Source: Asaia bogorensis
Lineage (GTDB): Bacteria > Pseudomonadota > Alphaproteobacteria > Reyranellales > Reyranellaceae
Direction of reading: 5' to 3'
NCBI GenBank assembly: GCA_945905835.1
Contig: CAMDQJ010000009.1
Location: forward strand, 1 to 58,327
Length of the DNA stretch: 58,327 nucleotides
The notes beneath the pieces are model-generated. The model did no database searches. It was not told where the DNA came from and worked only from the letters and a program-made list of their open reading frames with translations. This document shows positions 55,790 to 58,327 of the stretch, piece by piece. Numbering within the stretch: position 1 is the stretch's first letter; each line of letters opens with the position of its first letter. Made by a program: the position numbers and the translations under genes.

Positions 55790-56722
55790 TCAGTTTTCGC
55801 CTTTGATTCCGGCCTCTTTTACTAATTTGCCATAGCGGACGTAGTCGGCGGCATAGAGCGCCTGGACCTCGGCCGGCGTCCGCGGCGCCGGCACCTCGCA
55901 GGAGGCCTTGTCCAGCCGCTCGCGGGTCTCGGGGCTGGCGATCGCCTTCAGGGCCGCGGCGTTGATCCTAGCCACGATTTCCGGCGGCGTGCCGGAGCGT
56001 ACGGCGATGGTGTACCAGCTCATCACCTGCGCATCGCCGAAGCCTGCCTCGGCGAAGGTCGGCACGTCGGGCAGCACCTTGCTGCGCTGGTCGGCGATGA
56101 AGGCCAGGGCGCGTAATTTGCCGGATTGGACGTGCGGCAAAGCAAGCGGTCCCGGCAGGAGTCCGACCTGCAGGCGGCCTTCGAGCAGGTCGGGCATGCC
56201 CGGCGGAATGCCCCGGTACGGCACCGAGGTCATGTCGAATTTCGAATGGTTCTTCAAAAGCTCCGATGCGAGATGGATCGACGAGCCGTTGCCGGGGTTT
56301 AGGTAGTTGAGCTTGCCGGGGTTGGCGCGGCCGTAATCGACCAGCTCCTGGAGGGTTTTGATCGGCAGGCTGGCATTCACCGCCGCGACCGAGGTGGCGA
56401 CGGCCACCAGGGCCACGCCCTGGAAATCGGCCAGCACATCGTAGGGCGCGGGCTGCAGATGCGGCGCCACGACGTGACTGAGGGTGGCGATCACCCAGGT
56501 GTAACCGTCGGCTGGCGCCTGCGTGACCATCGCGGTGGCCAGCGTGCTGTTTCCGCCGGGACGCGGATCGACCAGGATGGTCTGGCCCAGTTCGGCCTGC
56601 ATCGCCTCGGCCACGGTGCGCGCCACGATGTCGACGATGCCGCCCACCGGATAGGGCACGAGGAAGCGGATCGGTTTGGTGGGGCAGGTCTGTCCCAAGC
56701 CTTGCGCCAAGGCAGGGCCTAG
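55790..56722 (-). pseudogene. Bug/TctC family substrate-binding protein, 3' part (mature region)
   Basis: The mature part of a tripartite-tricarboxylate-transporter binding protein: PTKPIRFLVPYPVGGIVDIV, the Bug signature region RPGGNSTLATAMVTQAPADGYTWV, and LNPGNGSSIHLASELLK are typical, running to a normal C-terminus (KEAGIKGEN). The N-terminus is cut within the signal peptide: the frame starts LGPALAQG, whose ALA-Q is the cleavage site, and runs back into a TGA codon. The missing 20 codons are found 1.2 kb away at 57931-57990. A start at TTG 56710 would give an unexported protein, so the gene is inactive unless the insertion is removed. Confidence 0.8.
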
Positions 56723-57045
56723 TCTTCAACTTTTATATGTGCAACCAAGATGGTTTCAGATGCAGAAAAACACCCCTAGGGTTAGTTGCTATCCTGCTAT
56801 TTTTTGCTACCAGTAGCAGGGTTGCAGGCTATTTTCGGATATGAACTGGCCGTTGTTGCCCGAAATCTCTCTGATGACCTGCTTCCGCACCTCGGCCTAA
56901 GCAGCCGGTGGCATTCTCAAAAAATGTGGCCGGTTCTGAGTACAGACCGGCCATTGCCATTCTAAAACGGTGAATGGCAGCTTCTACATCTGGGTTACGT
57001 CAGCTCCGTGCCCAAAGCGGAAGTTCACCTCTATTAGAAGCGGAC
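56723..57045. other. non-coding part of the insertion, with hairpins
   Basis: No gene is recognised. Contents: a 14-base palindrome TGCTAC-CA-GTAGCA (56805-56818) in an AT-rich stretch with a nested 7-bp repeat CCTGCTA / TAGCAGG; a short minus-strand frame between two stops (EVRKQVIREISGNNGQFISE); and a strong hairpin at 56919-56953. It may be the worn end of an older element. Confidence 0.4.
56919..56953 (-). terminator. strong hairpin with T-run after the cassette gene
   Basis: TGGCCGGT(T)CTG-AGTA-CAGACCGGCCA forms an 11-bp stem with one bulged base. On the minus strand it is followed by CATTTTTTG (A-run 56919-56924 on the plus strand). It lies downstream of the cassette membrane-protein gene and its attC site, and could end that transcript. 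Confidence 0.65.
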
Positions 57046-57119
57046 GTTCAACGTTCGAGCTAACCCGCGCGACGGGGTGTGCCGCCTTGGCGCGTCGGGT
57101 GTTGAGCGAGAGGTTAGGC
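57046..57119 (-). other. attC-like integron recombination site
   Basis: On the minus strand the 74 bases begin GCCTAAC (R'' RYYYAAC) and end GTTGAAC (R' GTTRRRY). Inside, TCGCTCAACACCCG pairs imperfectly with CGGGTTAGCTCGA, giving the folded, bulged arms of an attC hairpin. The cassette gene's stop codon lies just one base before GCCTAAC, as is normal in gene cassettes. Spacing, end motifs and the GGTTAGCTC segment match chromosomal-integron attC sites. No IntI gene is visible in the window. Confidence 0.7.
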
Positions 57120-57120
57120 G

Positions 57121-57807
57121 TCAGCGCCACGCAGCGCGAAAGACAAGTAGGTGGCCGAACAGCGCTGCTTGGACCAAAAATGTAGGGAGCCAGACATATG
57201 GGAAGCTGCTCGGAAGGAGATTGGCTGGTCCAGTAGTGAAGTAGCGAAATGGGACCGGTGAGGACAGAACGGCTACAGCGACGATGTTGAAGAGTAGGAC
57301 TAGACCGACTACGTTCCAAAGACCAATGAGCCAGCGAGGGCAGCGGTTCATGTAGATGCCGGCTGCGACTGCGATTGCAGTGACGCCGGTGGCGATGTCG
57401 AAGTTTTGTCCGGTGTACGTCATTTGCTCCGGGATGACCCCTTCCGTGTAGAGACGGTGCAATACCAGCTCAAGTGGAAAGCGGAACACCTGATATCCAA
57501 CAATGGCCGCCAGCGGGATTGCCTCCGTGAAAGCCTGGCCGAAGCGAGTCAAGGCCAAGAGGACTGTTCCGAAAGTGACAGAGAGCATGACGCCAAATCC
57601 GAGCGTAGGTAGTGGAGCGTAGCTATCTAAGGCGCCCAGACTAGCAAGGACAGCGGGGATAGCCAGCCAGAATAGGCAGACAACGCCCGTAGTCGCCCAA
57701 GCCGACCATGGTGTCATTGCTTGACGGCGCACCATCAACCAGGCAGCGACACAAAGACCGGCAAACACTGCTACGACAATGGCGACAAACAGAGTCAGGG
57801 TTGGCAT
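57121..57807 (-). CDS. cassette-encoded multi-pass membrane protein of unknown function
   Basis: A 228-residue hydrophobic protein with about seven helices: VAIVVAVFAGLCVAAWLMV, TTGVVCLFWLAIPAVLASL, VMLSVTFGTVLLALTRFG, AIPLAAIVGYQVFRFPLEL, ATGVTAIAVAAGIYM, WLIGLWNVVGLVLLFNIVAV and WLPTFLVQAALFGHLLVFRA. A conserved-looking loop, HRLYTEGVIPEQMTYTGQNF, lies between helices 4 and 5. I do not recognise a functional family. ATG at 57807 follows ACCTCCTCC (GGAGG on the plus strand). The gene has markedly lower GC and more AT-ending codons than its neighbours, indicating transfer. It ends one base from the attC-like site. Confidence 0.75.
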   Translation of the reverse strand: MPTLTLFVAIVVAVFAGLCVAAWLMVRRQAMTPWSAWATTGVVCLFWLAIPAVLASLGALDSYAPLPTLGFGVMLSVTFGTVLLALTRFGQAFTEAIPLAAIVGYQVFRFPLELVLHRLYTEGVIPEQMTYTGQNFDIATGVTAIAVAAGIYMNRCPRWLIGLWNVVGLVLLFNIVAVAVLSSPVPFRYFTTGPANLLPSSFPYVWLPTFLVQAALFGHLLVFRAAWR

Positions 57808-57810
57808 GGA

Positions 57811-57828
57811 GGAGGTGAAGGGTTAGGC
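57811..57828 (-). other. partial attC motif upstream of the cassette gene
   Basis: GCCTAACCCTTC on the minus strand (57828-57817) looks like the R'' end and first spacer of an attC site, but it is cut off: the cassette gene's start codon follows 10 bases later. A frame ending in the TAA of GCCTAAC (…NEPDA) enters from the TctC 5' fragment. It may mark a site where a neighbouring cassette was lost. Confidence 0.45.
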
Positions 57829-57930
57829 GTCGGGCTCATTTTTCAGCGGGAATGAAGAACCGTGTTTTCGACAATGAGCCCCCCATCGAGCGAGTGTCGA
57901 TAGTTGTGCTGACCTGAAGACCGGGCAATG

Positions 57931-57990
57931 GCTGGCTGTGACCATGCCAAGGCTCGCACCCAGAACCGTGCGGCGACCGACGCTCTTCAT
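57931..57990 (-). pseudogene. 5' end of the interrupted TctC gene (signal peptide)
   Basis: Twenty codons starting ATG at 57990, preceded by GGAGAAAACA, code MKSVGRRTVLGASLGMVTAS. This is the n- and h-region of a signal peptide of the type used by Bug/TctC proteins, with a twin-arginine-like GRRTVLG. The next codon of the natural gene (CTA, Leu) is found at 56722-56720. The frame continues into inserted DNA for another 35 codons of no family resemblance (HCPVFRSAQL …) to a TAA at 57823-57825. Confidence 0.7.
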
Positions 57991-58073
57991 TGTTTTCTCC
58001 CTGTTAGCCGCGAGCCTAAAAGCACGCGGCATGCTTGTCATCCGCCGCGCTGGTCGGCTAGGACACGGGGCCG

Positions 58074-58327
58074 ATGCCCGCGATGACCTCCCAGCCCTAT
58101 ATCCTCGCCAAGCCGCTTCCTTACGGTCTGTCCCTCGGCTTCGCTCTGGCGCCGTGCGCCGATGCCGGCAAGGTGATGCGCCGACTGGCCCGCGACTTCG
58201 ACTCGCGCTGGGGCACCATTGGCATCGGCGAGCCGCTCGCCCGCACATTCGGCGTCAAGATCCCCGGCCTGCGGGTCTTCCCGGCCATGGCGGCGCCCGG
58301 CGTCGGCGTGCCCTCGACGCAGCAGTC
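58074..58327 (+). CDS. Dyp-type peroxidase, N-terminal part (runs off the window)
   Basis: The open frame from ATG 58074 (or 58083) to the window end codes MPAMTSQPYILAKPLPYGLS, then GKVMRRLARDFDSRWGTIGIG and IPGLRVFPAMAAPGVGVPST. The last part matches the start of Dyp-type heme peroxidases (segment IPGLRxFPAxxGxGVxVPSTxxALWxxL). The catalytic Asp/Arg and heme-binding His lie beyond the window. AGGACACGGGG precedes the start. It is divergent from the TctC 5' fragment, 83 bases apart. Only 84 residues can be seen, so the assignment is tentative. Confidence 0.6.
   Translation, partial: MPAMTSQPYILAKPLPYGLSLGFALAPCADAGKVMRRLARDFDSRWGTIGIGEPLARTFGVKIPGLRVFPAMAAPGVGVPSTQQ

Larger units (their letters stand above)
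56723..57930. mobile_element. 1208-bp insertion carrying an integron-type gene cassette, inside a TctC gene
   Basis: Removing these 1208 bases joins two fragments into one complete TctC reading frame (20 + 310 codons plus stop), with a perfect signal peptide across the join. Inside lie an attC-like site, a membrane-protein gene and a second GCCTAAC motif. Composition is clearly lower in GC than the flanks. Near its ends, TCTTCA (56723-56728) and TGAAGA (57914-57919) form a short inverted repeat; no target duplication is evident. No transposase or integrase is encoded. It may be a cassette inserted at a secondary site together with flanking DNA, or a non-autonomous transposon that captured a cassette. 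Confidence 0.65.

Noticed and set aside
56759..56845. tRNA or tmRNA gene end, or phage attachment site, in the palindromic stretch
   Set aside because: No cloverleaf or CCA/T-loop consensus can be formed; the palindrome alone is not evidence.

Overview
The window looks like a chromosomal segment of a high-GC alphaproteobacterium. The evidence is the minus-strand block gyrB-recF-dnaN-dnaA, followed by a rhodanese gene, rpsT, an enoyl-CoA hydratase and mutM, plus DUF1127 proteins, GcvA-like LysR regulators, a YejABEF peptide importer and a tripartite-tricarboxylate (Bug/TctC) binding protein. A Reyranella-like member of Rhodospirillales/Hyphomicrobiales is my guess from gene content only; it rests on no database comparison.

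Layout. 1-2.6 kb: SulP transporter and a decayed catalase-like gene. 2.7-12.3 kb: replication and housekeeping block. 12.4-17.4 kb: EEP phosphatase, YggS, TPR protein, Smr protein and Ada. 17.1-18.8 kb: a DUF1127/LysR pair and a phage terminase remnant. 18.9-26.9 kb: secreted WxxGxW protein, KamA-type radical SAM enzyme, M20 deacylase, EamA exporter, leuD-leuC, TPR glycosyltransferase and DUF1127. 27-31.7 kb: second DUF1127/LysR pair, diheme cytochrome c, LLM oxidoreductase with MarR regulator, and desaturase. 31.8-38.6 kb: catabolic genes (Asp/Glu racemase-like protein, hydroxyproline epimerase, CaiB CoA-transferase, hydrolase, DUF2848, DUF1445 hydro-lyase, SDR). 38.9-50 kb: small membrane protein, kinase with MORN repeats, truncated nasT-cysG, DUF882, macro domain, DUF924, sulfatase, GST, leucyl aminopeptidase, a glycosyltransferase with a nonsense codon, and GhrA. 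50-55.7 kb: yejF-E-B-A. 55.8-58.3 kb: a TctC gene split by a 1.2-kb insertion, and the start of a Dyp peroxidase.

Two themes stand out. First, gene decay: at least five places show genes cut off mid-domain and joined to unrelated sequence (catalase/thioesterase, terminase/unknown tail, permease/P-loop kinase, nasT/cysG, and an internal deletion in the P-loop kinase), plus a frameshift and a nonsense codon. Second, the right end carries what looks like a single integron gene cassette: a lower-GC membrane-protein gene followed directly by an attC-like site. It lies in an insertion that interrupts the signal-peptide codons of a TctC gene exactly in frame. This is the most unusual feature of the window.

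Regulatory sequence is visible in several places: a textbook sigma-70 promoter before rpsT, intrinsic terminators after rpsT, dnaA and others, perfect inverted repeats in three promoter regions, and a shared leader placed in front of both ada and a DUF1127 gene. I saw no rRNA or tRNA gene, CRISPR array or complete insertion sequence.
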